Origin: Cereibacter azotoformans
GTDB taxonomy: Bacteria > Pseudomonadota > Alphaproteobacteria > Rhodobacterales > Rhodobacteraceae
Length of the DNA: 64,000 bases
NCBI GenBank assembly: GCA_017599285.1
Contig: JAGFXX010000001.1
Location: 992,001 to 1,056,000 of the forward strand
Reading direction: 5' to 3'
How positions within the stretch are numbered: the first letter of the stretch is position 1; each line of letters starts with the position of its first letter. Positions 36,938-45,627 of this stretch are shown here, piece by piece. The translations under genes were made by a program, and so were the position numbers. A model generated the notes under the pieces. The model had not been told where the DNA came from. It made no database searches and saw only the letters and a list, made by a program, of their open reading frames with translations.

Positions 36938-36976
36938 TTAGAAGTCAGGTGCTCTATCCAGTTGAGCTACGGAGCT
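36938..36976 (-). pseudogene. truncated tRNA-Arg (TCT), 5' half only
   Basis: Reads TAGCTCAACTGGATAGAGCA then CCTGA and CTTCTAA, the D-arm and anticodon arm of a canonical tRNA-Arg(TCT), preceded by AGCTCCG. The match stops right after the anticodon loop; the 3' half is missing. It is 90 bases from the intact tRNA-Arg on the same strand. Sequence 36977-37091 holds no gene I can support. Confidence 0.75.
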
Positions 36977-37091
36977 ATGATCCTTCTGATAACGGTTAAA
37001 ACAGCGGCTCGCAAGGGATCCATTTCTAGGCTCCAGTTCCATTGATTTCGGGCAGTTGGGGTGATTCAGGGCTCGCAAGGAGACCTGACCG

Positions 37092-37193
37092 ATGAGCAAC
37101 CTCTACTGCCTGTCAGAGGCGCAAGTGGATCGCCTGAAGCCGTTCTTTCGAAAGAGCCATGACAAGCCGCGCGTCGACGATCGGCGCGTGCTG
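37092..37193 (+). pseudogene. IS5-family transposase, N-terminal fragment
   Basis: 34 codons: MSNLYCLSEAQVDRLKPFF, then KSHDKPRVDDRRVL, typical of an IS5-family N-terminus, preceded by an AAGGAGACC ribosome site. It is cut shortly before the second IS3 copy. Confidence 0.75.
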
Positions 37194-37221
37194 AGGTTAA
37201 CGCCGAGAAGCTGGTGTGACT

Positions 37222-38328
37222 TGGTAATCCTCCCCACTTTAACGGGGCGCGACCGTAGAACTCACGCGGCCATTTTCAGCTTCATGGCGGGTGTGACCCC
37301 GCCGATGCCCATGTTGGGGCGTTCGTTGTTATAGGTCCATAGCCATTCGGTGGCGGTCCGCTGCACCTCCTCGATGGTTTCGAAGATGTAGAGGTCCAGC
37401 CATTCGTGCCGGACCGTCCGGTTGTAGCGCTCGACATAGGCGTTCTGCTGCGGCTTGCCGGGCTGGATGTAGGTCAGCGCGATGCCCTGCCTCTCGGCCC
37501 AGGTCATCAGTGTGGAACTGACATATTCGGGGCCATTGTCGACCCTGATCGCAAAGGGCTTGCCGCGCCACTCGATGATCTGGTTCAGCGACCGGACGAC
37601 CCGCTCGGCGGGCAGCGAGAAGTCGGCCTCGATCCCCAGGCCCTCACGGTTGAAATCGTCCAGCACGTTCAGAAGCCGGAACTGGCGCGTCGGCCAGGCG
37701 ATCGGCCATGAAGTCCATGGACCAGACCAGGTTCGGGGCTTCAGGAACCGCCAGTTCCTCAGGCCTCTCGCGCTTGAGCCTGCGTCGAGGCTTGATGCGC
37801 AGGTTCAGCTCCAGCGCGCAGTAGATCCGGTGGACCCGCTTGTGGGTCCAGACATGCCCCTTCACGTTGCGCAGGTGCAGGAAACACAGCCCGAAGCCCC
37901 AGGTCTTGTGGACATTCCTCAGCCCGACCAGCAGATCGGCGATCATCTCGTTCTCGTCGTCGCGCTTCGGGCAGTAACGGAAACAGGTCTCGCTGACCCC
38001 GAACGCCCGGCAGGCGAGCGCGATGCTGACCCCCTTCGTCGCCACCGCCTTCTCGGCCAACTCTCGGCGCTGAGCTGGCCGCGTCACTTTTTCCAAGCGC
38101 CTCTCGCAGCAGATCGGCCTGCATGCTCAGGTCCGCGAACATGCGCTTCAGGCGCCGGTTCTCGTCCTCCAAGGCCTTCATCTGGCTCATCATGGACGCG
38201 TCCATGCCGCCATACCTGGCCCGCCACTTGTAGAACGTCGCGCTGCTGATCCCATGCTCGCGGCATAGCTCGGGCACGGGTATCCCGCCCTCAGCCTGAC
38301 GCAGCACGCTCATGATCTGGGCCTCGGT
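37222..38328 (-). mobile_element. IS3-family element, decayed second copy
   Basis: Inverted relative to the intact copy. The orfB end starts with GGTAATCCTCCC at 37223, matching the complement of the intact copy's right end. The orfA end is missing its first codons and joins an IS256 fragment at 38328/38329. Confidence 0.8.
37262..38328 (-). pseudogene. IS3-family transposase OrfA/OrfB, frameshifted
   Basis: OrfA from [20 protein letters not shown] onward. The slippery run has five A rather than six. OrfB reads [20 protein letters not shown] to [10 protein letters not shown], then loses two bases at about 37690, resuming as [20 protein letters not shown] to the normal end. Both catalytic Asp regions are present but in different frames. 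Confidence 0.82.
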
Positions 38329-38388
38329 GATCCCCAGGACGTCGGCACGCCGCTTCACTTCCTTGTTCAGCCGTTCGATGGGATTGCT
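38329..38388 (-). pseudogene. IS256-family transposase, 20-codon C-terminal fragment
   Basis: SNPIERLNKEVKRRADVLGI is the conserved C-terminal block of IS256-type transposases. It is fused in frame to the truncated IS3 OrfA, giving an open frame 37759-38508. Confidence 0.7.
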
Positions 38389-38795
38389 AACCGGTATGAG
38401 ACGATCGGGGCTCCGTTCCGGCTGGCGGCCTTTCTTGCTGACGGCGTATGCTGCGAGCATCCGGGACAGAGGCTCCGGGAGCACGAAGGTGCGGGCAGGC
38501 CGATGCACAGGATGAGCTTCGAGCTCGCGTTAGTAGCTGGCCGCCTCTGCGACTCGCCCGGTTGCGCCGCGCGGGCGGATCCGTAGACCCGATGAGCGGC
38601 GTCGGCCCTTTGGTCATGTGGTTTCCTTGGCGAAGACATTCGAGACATACGCAGCGATTGACGCGACACGCAGAGTGCGACCGCCAAAGGTCGAGGCCGC
38701 TCGAAGTGGACGACGTGCCACGTCGCAGCTTTCGCAAACTGGCCACCGATGCTCACCCAAGGAGCCTTGCCGCAGCATCGGAGCGGGGGCCGCCA
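38389..38795. other. gap without supported gene
   Basis: About 400 bases between the IS debris and arsJ. Several short frames exist on both strands but none resembles a known protein or has a convincing ribosome site. It probably contains the boundary between the IS cluster and the arsenic island. Confidence 0.4.
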
Positions 38796-40031
38796 TCAGA
38801 CGTCCCTCGACCCGATCCGCCGCGCGGCGAGCCAGCTCGCGGCGGCCATGGCTCCGGCGGTGGCGAGGCAGAGGGGCAGCCCGCCCCACTGGTAGCTGAG
38901 GCCCGAGAGCAGCGTGCCGACCAGCCGGCCGGCGGCGTTCGCCATGTAGTAGAAGCCCACGTCCATCGTCACCCGCTCGGCCTTCGAGAAGGCCAGAATC
39001 AGGTAGGAGTGCAGCGACGAGTTCACCGCGAACACGAAGCCGAAGAGCAGAAGCCCCGCGACCAGCGTCAGCGTCAGCCACATGGCCGGCTCTCCCGCCG
39101 CCACGGAGAGCGCCGCGAGCGCGAACGGGATCGGCGTGAGCCATCCGGCCCAGCGGCGGGCCTGGGCTGCGGCGTCGCCGCGGATCAGCCGCGGGGCCAT
39201 GCCCTGAACCGCGCCGTAGCCGATGATCCAGAGGGCCATGAACCCGCCGATCAGGAAGAAGGCCTCGCGCCTTCCCTCGGCCGTGCCGTCCGACAGGACC
39301 GACTGGAAATAGACCGGGATGCCCACCACGAACCACACGTCGCGCGCGCCGAACAGGAACATCCGCGCCAGCGACAACCGGTTGATCGCCGGATCGCGCG
39401 ACCAGACCGAGGCGATCTTCGTGCCCTTCACCCCGCGCGGCAGGCCCTCGGGCATCCAGAGCACCACGGCCAGCAGGATCAGCGCCAGCACCGCCGCCAT
39501 CCCCCAGACGGCGGCCTGGAACCCCGCCAGCGCCAAGAGCGCCGCGCCGAGGAAGAAGCCCGCCCCCTTCACCGCGTTCTTCGATCCGGTGAGCAGCGCC
39601 ACCCAGCGGAAGAGCCCGTCGCCCGCCGGCGCGAGGATCTTCACCGCGCTCTTCGAGGACATCTTGGCGAGATCCTTCGCCACGCCCGAGACCCCCTGCA
39701 CCGCCATGACGAAGGCGACCGAGGCCGGGATGCTCCACGCCGGATCCAGCATGGCCAGCGCGCCGAGCGCGCCGATCTGCAACCCGAGGCCTGCGTAAAG
39801 CGTCGAGGTCAGCCCGAAACGCGCGGCAAGCCAGCCCGCCGAGAGGTTGGTCACGATCCCCGCCAGCTCGTAGAGCAGGAACAGCCAGGCCAGTTGCACC
39901 GGCGAGAAGCCCAGCCCGTTGAAATGCAGCAGCACCAGCATCCGCAGCGCGCCATCGCTGAGCATGAAGGCCCAGTAGGCGGCGGTGACGGCGGCATAGG
40001 CGCGGAGACCCGAGGGGGCGGCGACGCTCAC
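38796..40031 (-). CDS. arsJ: organoarsenical efflux MFS transporter ArsJ
   Basis: 411-residue major facilitator with about 12 membrane helices that exports 1-arseno-3-phosphoglycerate. It is recognised from YWAFMLSDGALRMLVLLHFN near the N-terminus, GVAKDLAKMSSKSAVK (about 125) and FGFVFAVNSSLHSYLILAFS. The start is taken as GTG 40031; no in-frame ATG precedes it. It lies downstream of the arsenate-linked gapA gene, the classic ArsJ partnership, so GAPDH makes the arseno-ester and ArsJ exports it. Confidence 0.9.
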   Translation of the reverse strand: MSVAAPSGLRAYAAVTAAYWAFMLSDGALRMLVLLHFNGLGFSPVQLAWLFLLYELAGIVTNLSAGWLAARFGLTSTLYAGLGLQIGALGALAMLDPAWSIPASVAFVMAVQGVSGVAKDLAKMSSKSAVKILAPAGDGLFRWVALLTGSKNAVKGAGFFLGAALLALAGFQAAVWGMAAVLALILLAVVLWMPEGLPRGVKGTKIASVWSRDPAINRLSLARMFLFGARDVWFVVGIPVYFQSVLSDGTAEGRREAFFLIGGFMALWIIGYGAVQGMAPRLIRGDAAAQARRWAGWLTPIPFALAALSVAAGEPAMWLTLTLVAGLLLFGFVFAVNSSLHSYLILAFSKAERVTMDVGFYYMANAAGRLVGTLLSGLSYQWGGLPLCLATAGAMAAASWLAARRIGSRDV

Positions 40032-40140
40032 GGCCGGGCCCCGTCGCCGCGCAGGCTGCGGGTCATCGGATGCCTCCGCCGAACGCCGCTGCAACCCCTG
40101 GCGCAGCGGGAGCAGGAACACAACTTACGCCCCCGCACAG

Positions 40141-41148
40141 TCATGCCGGACTCTCCGCCACCATCCGGGTGATGTCGGCCAGCCGGCAGACATAGCCCCA
40201 TTCGTTGTCATACCAGGCGTAGAGCTTCACCTGCGTCCCTCCGATGACCATCGTCGAGGCCGCATCCACCACCGCCGAGCGCGGATCGTTCAGGAAATCC
40301 GACGAGACCAGTGGCCGTTCCTCATATCCCAGGATCCCCCGCAGCGGACCCGCTGCGGCCCTGGCGAGAAGCCCGTTGACCTCTTCCGCCGTCGTGGGCC
40401 GCGCGACCTCGAAGACGCAATCGGTCAGCGAGGCGTTCAGAAGCGGCACCCGCACCGCATGGCCGTTCAGCCGCCCCTTCAGTTCCGGGTAAATCAGCCC
40501 GATCGCGGTGGCCGAGCCGGTCGTGGTCGGGATCAGGTTCATCAGCGCCGAGCGCGCCCGGCGCATGTCCTTGGCGGGGCGGTCCACGATGGTTTGCGTG
40601 TTCGTCACGTCATGGATCGTGGTGATCGAGCCATGCCGGATGCCGATTGCCTCATGGAGCACCTTCACCACCGGGGCGAGGCAGTTCGTCGTGCAGGAGG
40701 CCGCCGTCACCAGCCGCTGGCTGCCGTCGTAGAGGTGATGGTTGATGCCATAGACGAGGTTCAGCGCGCCGCCGTCCTTGACCGGCGCCGAGACCACCAC
40801 CTTGCCCACCGCCTCGAAATAGGGCGCGATCTTCGCCGCCGTCTTGAAGACCCCGGTGCAATCGACCACCAGATCGACGCCCAGATCGGCAAGCGGCAGG
40901 TCCTCGATCCGCCGGGCGCGCCTCAGGGGCACGCGGTGGCCAGCCAGCGTCAGGCTCTCGGCATCATGGGCCACCGGCGTCGGCCAGCGGCCGTGAACGC
41001 TGTCGAACTCCAGCAGCAGCGCGTGCTGCGCCGGATCACCCTCGGCGTCGTTCAAGAGCACGATGTCACCGCCCATGCCACGGTCGATCAGTTCACGCAG
41101 CAGAAGCTTGCCCATCCGGCCGAGGCCGTTGATCGCGATGCGCGCCAT
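40141..41148 (-). CDS. gap: ArsJ-associated glyceraldehyde-3-phosphate dehydrogenase
   Basis: 335-residue type I GAPDH in an ars operon. N-terminal NAD motif [11 protein letters not shown], catalytic Cys in [11 protein letters not shown] (about 152), [10 protein letters not shown] and [14 protein letters not shown] at the C-terminus. It overlaps the ArsR-ArsC stop by one base (TGATG). With arsenate it would form unstable 1-arseno-3-phosphoglycerate for ArsJ. It is distinct from the housekeeping gap at 61.6 kb, with which it shares only family-level blocks. Confidence 0.93.
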   Translation of the reverse strand: MARIAINGLGRMGKLLLRELIDRGMGGDIVLLNDAEGDPAQHALLLEFDSVHGRWPTPVAHDAESLTLAGHRVPLRRARRIEDLPLADLGVDLVVDCTGVFKTAAKIAPYFEAVGKVVVSAPVKDGGALNLVYGINHHLYDGSQRLVTAASCTTNCLAPVVKVLHEAIGIRHGSITTIHDVTNTQTIVDRPAKDMRRARSALMNLIPTTTGSATAIGLIYPELKGRLNGHAVRVPLLNASLTDCVFEVARPTTAEEVNGLLARAAAGPLRGILGYEERPLVSSDFLNDPRSAVVDAASTMVIGGTQVKLYAWYDNEWGYVCRLADITRMVAESPA

Positions 41149-41960
41149 CAGGCCTCTCCCAGCCGGTCGAGGTGCTGCTGCAGCGCCAGCCGCTCCAGCT
41201 GGTCGAAGGGCAGCTGGGTGAAGGCCGAGATCCGGCGGTGCAACTCGCCGAAGGCCTTGGCGAAGGCGAGGCCCTTTTCGGCATCCGTCCCCTCGACCTT
41301 CGCCGGGTCCGGCATCCCCCAATGCGCGGTCAGCGGCTGCCCCGGCCAGGGCGCGCATTCGTCCGACGCCGCCTGCGCGCAGACGGTGAAGACGAAATCC
41401 ATCTTCGGCGCGTCCGGCCCCTCGAACTCGGCGACATGCTTCGAGCGCAGGCCCGACGTGTCGAGACCGTTGCGATCCAGCACCTCGAGCGCGAAGGGGT
41501 TCAGCCGGCTGTTCGGTCGCGTGCCGGCCGAGAAGGCGCGGAAACGCTGGCCGGGGGCGGCGTTCAGGATCGCCTCGGCGAAGATGGACCGGGCCGAGTT
41601 GCCCGAGCAGATGAAGAGCACGTTGAAGGGGTGGTCCATGGCGATCTCCGTTGGATGCGTGGGCATCAGGTCGGGGCGACCCCGGCCGCAATCCTGGCCG
41701 AGGTAGGCAATGAGCGCCGCCACTTCGGGCAGCCGCACGCTGTAGAACAGCGACCGCCCCTCGCGCGTCGAACCGATCAGCCCCGCCACCTCCAGTTCGG
41801 CCAGATGGTGCGAAAGCGTGTTCGGCCTCATCCCGAGCGTCGCCGCGATCTCGGTCGGCCGCACGCCCCGCGGCGCGTGCCGCAGAAGCAGGCGAACGAC
41901 GGCAAGGCGGCCGGGATGGCCAAGGGCTGCAAAATGACGGACGGCGGCTTCATGTTCCAT
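41148..41960 (-). CDS. ArsR-ArsC fusion: arsenic regulator plus thioredoxin-type arsenate reductase
   Basis: 270 residues. Residues 1 to about 95 form an ArsR winged helix ([28 protein letters not shown]). About 108-270 form a low-molecular-weight phosphatase-type arsenate reductase with P-loop CSGNSARS (C-x5-R), DVTGL-like HVAEFEG region and further redox Cys in [12 protein letters not shown]. The ArsR part has one Cys near its end (GQDCGRGRP). It heads the gap-arsJ operon. A perfect palindrome overlaps its ATG. One polypeptide may both sense and reduce (inference). Confidence 0.92.
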   Translation of the reverse strand: MEHEAAVRHFAALGHPGRLAVVRLLLRHAPRGVRPTEIAATLGMRPNTLSHHLAELEVAGLIGSTREGRSLFYSVRLPEVAALIAYLGQDCGRGRPDLMPTHPTEIAMDHPFNVLFICSGNSARSIFAEAILNAAPGQRFRAFSAGTRPNSRLNPFALEVLDRNGLDTSGLRSKHVAEFEGPDAPKMDFVFTVCAQAASDECAPWPGQPLTAHWGMPDPAKVEGTDAEKGLAFAKAFGELHRRISAFTQLPFDQLERLALQQHLDRLGEA

Positions 41961-41978
41961 AATTCGGGATTTATGGAA
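41955..41978. promoter_or_regulatory. ArsR-type operator overlapping the arsRC start codon
   Basis: Perfect 8-bp arms TTCCATAA and TTATGGAA around an 8-bp centre. The start codon (CAT on plus) lies inside the left arm, so bound ArsR would occlude initiation as well as transcription. Confidence 0.65.
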
Positions 41979-42073
41979 TCTAAAGGCCGCGCGTCAAGCG
42001 AAGCTTTTGTGACAGCCGGCTTTGCGGCCAACATCGGGCCCGATCCCGCGCCGGCAGGATCCGCGGCCGTCGC

Positions 42074-42301
42074 TCAAAGCAGCTTGGCGATCTCCTCCGC
42101 CGTGAGCACCTTGCCCGAGGAGACGAGCTTTCCGTCCACGACGAGCGCCGGGGTGGACATCACCCCGTAGGCCGCGATCTCGGCGAGGTCCGTCACCTTG
42201 ACGATCTCGGCCGGCTTGCCGGCAGCGGCCGCCGCGGCGCGGGCGTTCTCGGCCAGCGTCACGCATTTCCTGCAGCCCGAACCGAGGATGCTGATGATCA
42301 T
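42074..42301 (-). CDS. thioredoxin-like small protein
   Basis: 75-residue thioredoxin fold of the redox-active disulphide protein 2 group. Active site GSGCRKC replaces the usual WCGPC, and the cis-Pro block is MSTPALVVDGKLVSSG. It lies 15 bp after the ArsP-like permease gene and is a common companion of such permeases; it may reduce or hand over arsenicals (inference). Confidence 0.87.
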   Translation of the reverse strand: MIISILGSGCRKCVTLAENARAAAAAAGKPAEIVKVTDLAEIAAYGVMSTPALVVDGKLVSSGKVLTAEEIAKLL

Positions 42302-42316
42302 GGGCGTCTCCCTTCG

Positions 42317-43315
42317 TCAGATGAACCAGTCGGAAATCGCGTTGAAGACGAGGCCGATCGACAGGATGCCGACCGTGACGACGCCGGTGAAGGTGACGAG
42401 CAGCGGCAGCTTCACCACCCGCCGCAGCAGGATCAGCGACGGCAGCGACAGGGCCGTGACGGCCATCATGAACGCAAGCACCGTGCCCAGTCCCACGCCC
42501 TTGCCCACCAGCGCCTCGGCGATCGGCAGCGTGCCGAAGATGTCGGCGTACATCGGAATCCCCACCAGCACCGCCACCGGGACGGACCACCACTTGTCCT
42601 GCCCGATCAGGGCCGAGATCACCTCGGCGGGGATCCAGTTGTGGATCGCGGCCCCGATGCCCACGCCGATCAGCACATAGGGCCAGACCCGGCGGAGGAT
42701 CTCGGCCAGCTGATCGCGCGCATAGGCCAGCCGTTCGCGCTGCGTGAGCGTCGCGGCCTCGCCCGAGACCGGGACCGTCCGCACGAAGGCCGCCACCTGA
42801 TCCTCCATCCCCAGCCGGCCGATCACCGTGCCGCCGACGACCGCCACCACCAGCCCGACCGCGACATAGGCGAGCGCGATCGGCCAGTTGAAGATCGAGG
42901 CCAGCAGGATCACGGATGCAAGGTCCACCAGCGGCGACGAGATCAGGAAGGAGAAGGTGACCGAGAGCGGCAGGCCAGCAGCCGTGAAGCCGATGAAGAG
43001 CGGGATCGACGAGCAGGAACAGAAGGGCGTCAACGTGCCCAGGAGCGCGGCCATCGTGTTTGCGTCAAGCCCCGAGCGGCCGCCCAGCATCGCGCGGGTG
43101 CGCTCAGGCGGGAAATGGCTCTGGACCCAGGAGATGACGAAGATCAGCACCGACAGCAGCGCGAAGATCTTGATCACGTCATAGAGGAAGAACTGGATCG
43201 ACCCACCCAGCCGCGAGGCCGGGTCGAGGCCCACGGCCCGCACCCCCTCCCCCACGAGATCGTTCAGCCAGTCCATCCGCAGGATCTGATCGTTCATCCA
43301 GCCGAAGACGCTCAT
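42317..43315 (-). CDS. ArsP-like permease (DUF318 family)
   Basis: 332-residue permease with about 8-10 helices. The family hallmark TPFCSCSSIPLFIGF (about 98-112) carries the paired cysteines used by ArsP to export trivalent organoarsenicals. SFLISSPLVDLAS and the second repeat GIPMYADIFGTLPIAEAL are also present. The ATG at 43315 overlaps the arsR stop (ATGA). Identification as ArsP is by family; metal specificity is inferred from context. Confidence 0.85.
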   Translation of the reverse strand: MSVFGWMNDQILRMDWLNDLVGEGVRAVGLDPASRLGGSIQFFLYDVIKIFALLSVLIFVISWVQSHFPPERTRAMLGGRSGLDANTMAALLGTLTPFCSCSSIPLFIGFTAAGLPLSVTFSFLISSPLVDLASVILLASIFNWPIALAYVAVGLVVAVVGGTVIGRLGMEDQVAAFVRTVPVSGEAATLTQRERLAYARDQLAEILRRVWPYVLIGVGIGAAIHNWIPAEVISALIGQDKWWSVPVAVLVGIPMYADIFGTLPIAEALVGKGVGLGTVLAFMMAVTALSLPSLILLRRVVKLPLLVTFTGVVTVGILSIGLVFNAISDWFI

Positions 43316-43590
43316 GCCGGGACCTCCTCCGCCGACAGCGCGGCATCGAGCAGCCGGGACAGCGGGGGCGGAAGGTCGGGGTTGATCCGGTAGCGCACCC
43401 ATTGCGCATCCCGGCGATCGACCACGAGGCCCGCCTGCTTCAGCACCTGCATGTGCCGCGACATCCGGCTTTGCGTCGCGCCGAGCTTGCGCATGAGTTC
43501 ACAGACGCAATGCCCCGACCCATCGGCCAGAAGGCGCATCGCCCCAAGGCGGGTCGGTTCGGCAAGGGCCGAGAGGACGGTCACGATCAT
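43312..43590 (-). CDS. arsR: ArsR-family regulator with CVC metal site
   Basis: 92 residues. Start at ATG 43590 (MIVTVLSALAEPTRL) is favoured by GGGGAG 8 nt upstream; ATG 43614 has none. HTH around ATQSRMSRHMQVLKQAGLV. The HCVCEL motif just before it matches the As(III) site of the classical ELCVCDL-type ArsR. It is the first gene of the permease/thioredoxin-like operon, with a palindrome just upstream. Confidence 0.9.
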   Translation of the reverse strand: MIVTVLSALAEPTRLGAMRLLADGSGHCVCELMRKLGATQSRMSRHMQVLKQAGLVVDRRDAQWVRYRINPDLPPPLSRLLDAALSAEEVPA

Positions 43591-43606
43591 CAGCTTGCTC
43601 CCCAAT

Positions 43607-43622
43607 ATGCGCATTGGCGCAT
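43607..43622. promoter_or_regulatory. ArsR-type operator upstream of arsR-arsP
   Basis: ATGCGCATTGGCGCAT: perfect 6-bp arms with a 4-bp centre, 17-32 bases before the chosen arsR start. Autoregulation is expected for ArsR-type genes. Confidence 0.6.
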
Positions 43623-43765
43623 GTGTGGGGTGGAGCGCCCTGATCTGTGTCAAGATGGGCGGCGAAGTCGCGGCCTGTCCGACCGCCACACGGGCTCGGC
43701 GGCCATTCATCCGCAGGCGGGCGCGCATTGCTCGCGTGCGCGCGGTGGGTCTCTTGCCGTCAGGC

Positions 43766-43795
43766 TTGACCCTCGGGTGACGCCGGGGGTAACGT
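43766..43795 (+). promoter_or_regulatory. candidate promoter with dyad for the acr3 operon
   Basis: TTGACC (43766) and TAACGT (43790) are separated by 18 bp. A dyad, ACCCTCGG and CCGGGGGT (7 of 8 pair, 6-bp centre), fills that spacer. It ends 26 bases before the third ArsR gene. The geometry resembles MerR-type promoters, although an ArsR gene follows. Confidence 0.45.
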
Positions 43796-43821
43796 TGCAA
43801 CCATTCTTGAGATGTTGAGAT

Positions 43822-44154
43822 ATGGACGACCGAACCGCCCTGACCGCCTTTGCCGGCCTCTCGCAGGAGACGCGGCTGCAGATCGTGCGGCTTCTGGTGC
43901 GCGCCGGCCCGGAGGGTTTGCCGGCCGGCGAGATCGGCGCAGCGATCGGGGCGAGTTCCTCCCGCCTCTCGTTCCATCTCGCGCACCTCGAACAGGCGCG
44001 CCTCGTCACCTCGCGCCGCGAGGGGCGCTTCGTGATCTATGCGGCAGCCTATCCGGTGCTGTCGGATCTCGTGGCCTTCCTGATGCGCGACTGCTGCGAC
44101 GGGCGGCCCGAGATCTGCGCGCCGTCACCGCAGGCCGAGACGCGCCATGGCTGA
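43822..44154 (+). CDS. arsR: ArsR-family regulator with C-terminal cysteine cluster
   Basis: 110 residues. HTH region GEIGAAIGASSSRLSFHLAHLEQARLV (key residues only). A C-terminal MRDCCDGRPEICA stretch supplies three cysteines, like the C-terminal As(III) site of Acidithiobacillus-type ArsR, instead of a CVC site in the helix. It overlaps arsN2 by 8 bases and heads the plus-strand ars operon. Confidence 0.9.
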   Translation: MDDRTALTAFAGLSQETRLQIVRLLVRAGPEGLPAGEIGAAIGASSSRLSFHLAHLEQARLVTSRREGRFVIYAAAYPVLSDLVAFLMRDCCDGRPEICAPSPQAETRHG

Positions 44155-44590
44155 GACCCGCCGCCTCGACGCCCGCCCGGTGGCCGGCAACGACCCGGCG
44201 CTGATCGCCGCTCTGACGGCCGCCGGCCTGCCCACGGACGACCTGACCGAGCCGGGCCGCGGCTTCTTCGCCTATCGCAGCGGGGACCGGCCGGCGGGCT
44301 TCGGCGGGATCGAGCGGCACGGAGCCCATGCGCTGCTGCGCTCGATCGTGGTGCCCGAAGGGCGGCGTGGCGAAGGTCTGGGCGGGGCCATCCTTTCCCA
44401 TCTGATGACCGAGGCGGCGGGAGCCGCGGCGGTCTGGCTCCTAACCACGACCGCCGCCCCGTTCTTCGCCCGCCACGGCTTCCACACCGTGCCGCGCGGC
44501 AACGCGCCGGCCGAAATCCTTGCCACCCGGCAGGCCGCGGCGATCTGCCCGGCCTCGGCCACCCTGATGACCTGCGGACCGGAGATCTGA
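44147..44590 (+). CDS. arsN2: ArsN2-type GNAT acetyltransferase
   Basis: 147-residue GNAT protein. The acetyl-CoA loop is in [20 protein letters not shown] split around residue 65-85, with [20 protein letters not shown] and the typical [20 protein letters not shown] tail of ArsN2. It probably acetylates an organoarsenical. Its stop and the acr3 start share one base (TGATG). Confidence 0.88.
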   Translation: MAETRRLDARPVAGNDPALIAALTAAGLPTDDLTEPGRGFFAYRSGDRPAGFGGIERHGAHALLRSIVVPEGRRGEGLGGAILSHLMTEAAGAAAVWLLTTTAAPFFARHGFHTVPRGNAPAEILATRQAAAICPASATLMTCGPEI

Positions 44591-45627
44591 TGCACCGTCT
44601 TTCCTTCCTTGACCGCTGGCTCACGCTCTGGATCTTCGCCGCCATGGCGCTGGGGCTGCTGCTGGGCCGGATCTTCCCCAGCCTTCCCGGCGCGCTCGAC
44701 GCGGCCTCGGTCGGCACCACCAACCTGCCGATCGCGGCGGGGCTGATCCTGATGATGTATCCCCCGCTCGCCCGCGTCCGCTACGAGGAGCTTCCGCGCG
44801 TCTTCCGCGACGGGAGGGTGCTTGCATTGTCGCTGGTGCAAAACTGGCTGATCGGGCCGGTGCTCATGTTCGCGCTGGCGGTGATCTTCCTGCACGACCA
44901 TCCCGACTACATGACCGGCGTGATCCTGATCGGGCTTGCCCGCTGCATCGCCATGGTGCTGGTCTGGAACCAGCTGGCGGAGGGAGACAACCAGTATGTC
45001 GCGGGCCTCGTGGCCTTCAACTCGATCTTCCAGATCCTGTTCTTCCCACTTTACGCCTGGATCTTCCTCGGGCTGCTGCCGCCGTTGTTCGGGATTGAGG
45101 GCAGCGTGATCGACGTGAGCTTCGCGACCATCGCGCAGGCGGTGCTGATCTATCTGGGCATCCCCTTCGCCGCCGGTTTCCTGACGCGGCGGGTGCTGAT
45201 CACGCGGAAAGGCGCGGGCTGGTACGAGGAGAAGTTCCTGCCGCGGATCGGGCCGCTGACGCTGGCGGCGCTTCTCTTCACCATCGTCGCCATGTTCAGC
45301 CTGAAGGGTGGCGAGATCCTGCGTCTGCCCGCGGATGCCGTGCGGATCGCGCTGCCGCTCGCGCTCTACTTCGCGATCATGTTCGGGGTGAGCTTCGTCC
45401 TCGGCCGGCTGATCGCCCGCGACTATCCCCGCACCACGGCCATCGCCTTCACCGCCGCCGGCAACAATTTCGAACTCGCCATCGCGGTCGCCATCGCGGC
45501 CTTCGGCCTCGCCTCGCCGGTGGCTTTTGCCACGGTCATCGGCCCGCTGGTCGAGGTGCCGGTGCTGGTTCTGCTGGTGCATGTGGCGCTGCGGCTCCGG
45601 TCGCGCTGGTTCGAGGTGCGGGCATGA
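44590..45627 (+). CDS. acr3: ACR3-family arsenite efflux transporter
   Basis: 345-residue, ten-helix antiporter that exports As(III). Family blocks: [74 protein letters not shown] (conserved Cys), and [20 protein letters not shown]. It sits between arsN2 and arsH with start/stop overlaps. Confidence 0.95.
   Translation: MHRLSFLDRWLTLWIFAAMALGLLLGRIFPSLPGALDAASVGTTNLPIAAGLILMMYPPLARVRYEELPRVFRDGRVLALSLVQNWLIGPVLMFALAVIFLHDHPDYMTGVILIGLARCIAMVLVWNQLAEGDNQYVAGLVAFNSIFQILFFPLYAWIFLGLLPPLFGIEGSVIDVSFATIAQAVLIYLGIPFAAGFLTRRVLITRKGAGWYEEKFLPRIGPLTLAALLFTIVAMFSLKGGEILRLPADAVRIALPLALYFAIMFGVSFVLGRLIARDYPRTTAIAFTAAGNNFELAIAVAIAAFGLASPVAFATVIGPLVEVPVLVLLVHVALRLRSRWFEVRA

Noticed and set aside
43312..43986. 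224-codon version of the CVC-type ArsR
   Set aside because: The extra N-terminal 130 codons cover the operator and antisense of the divergent arsR; a good ribosome site supports 43590.
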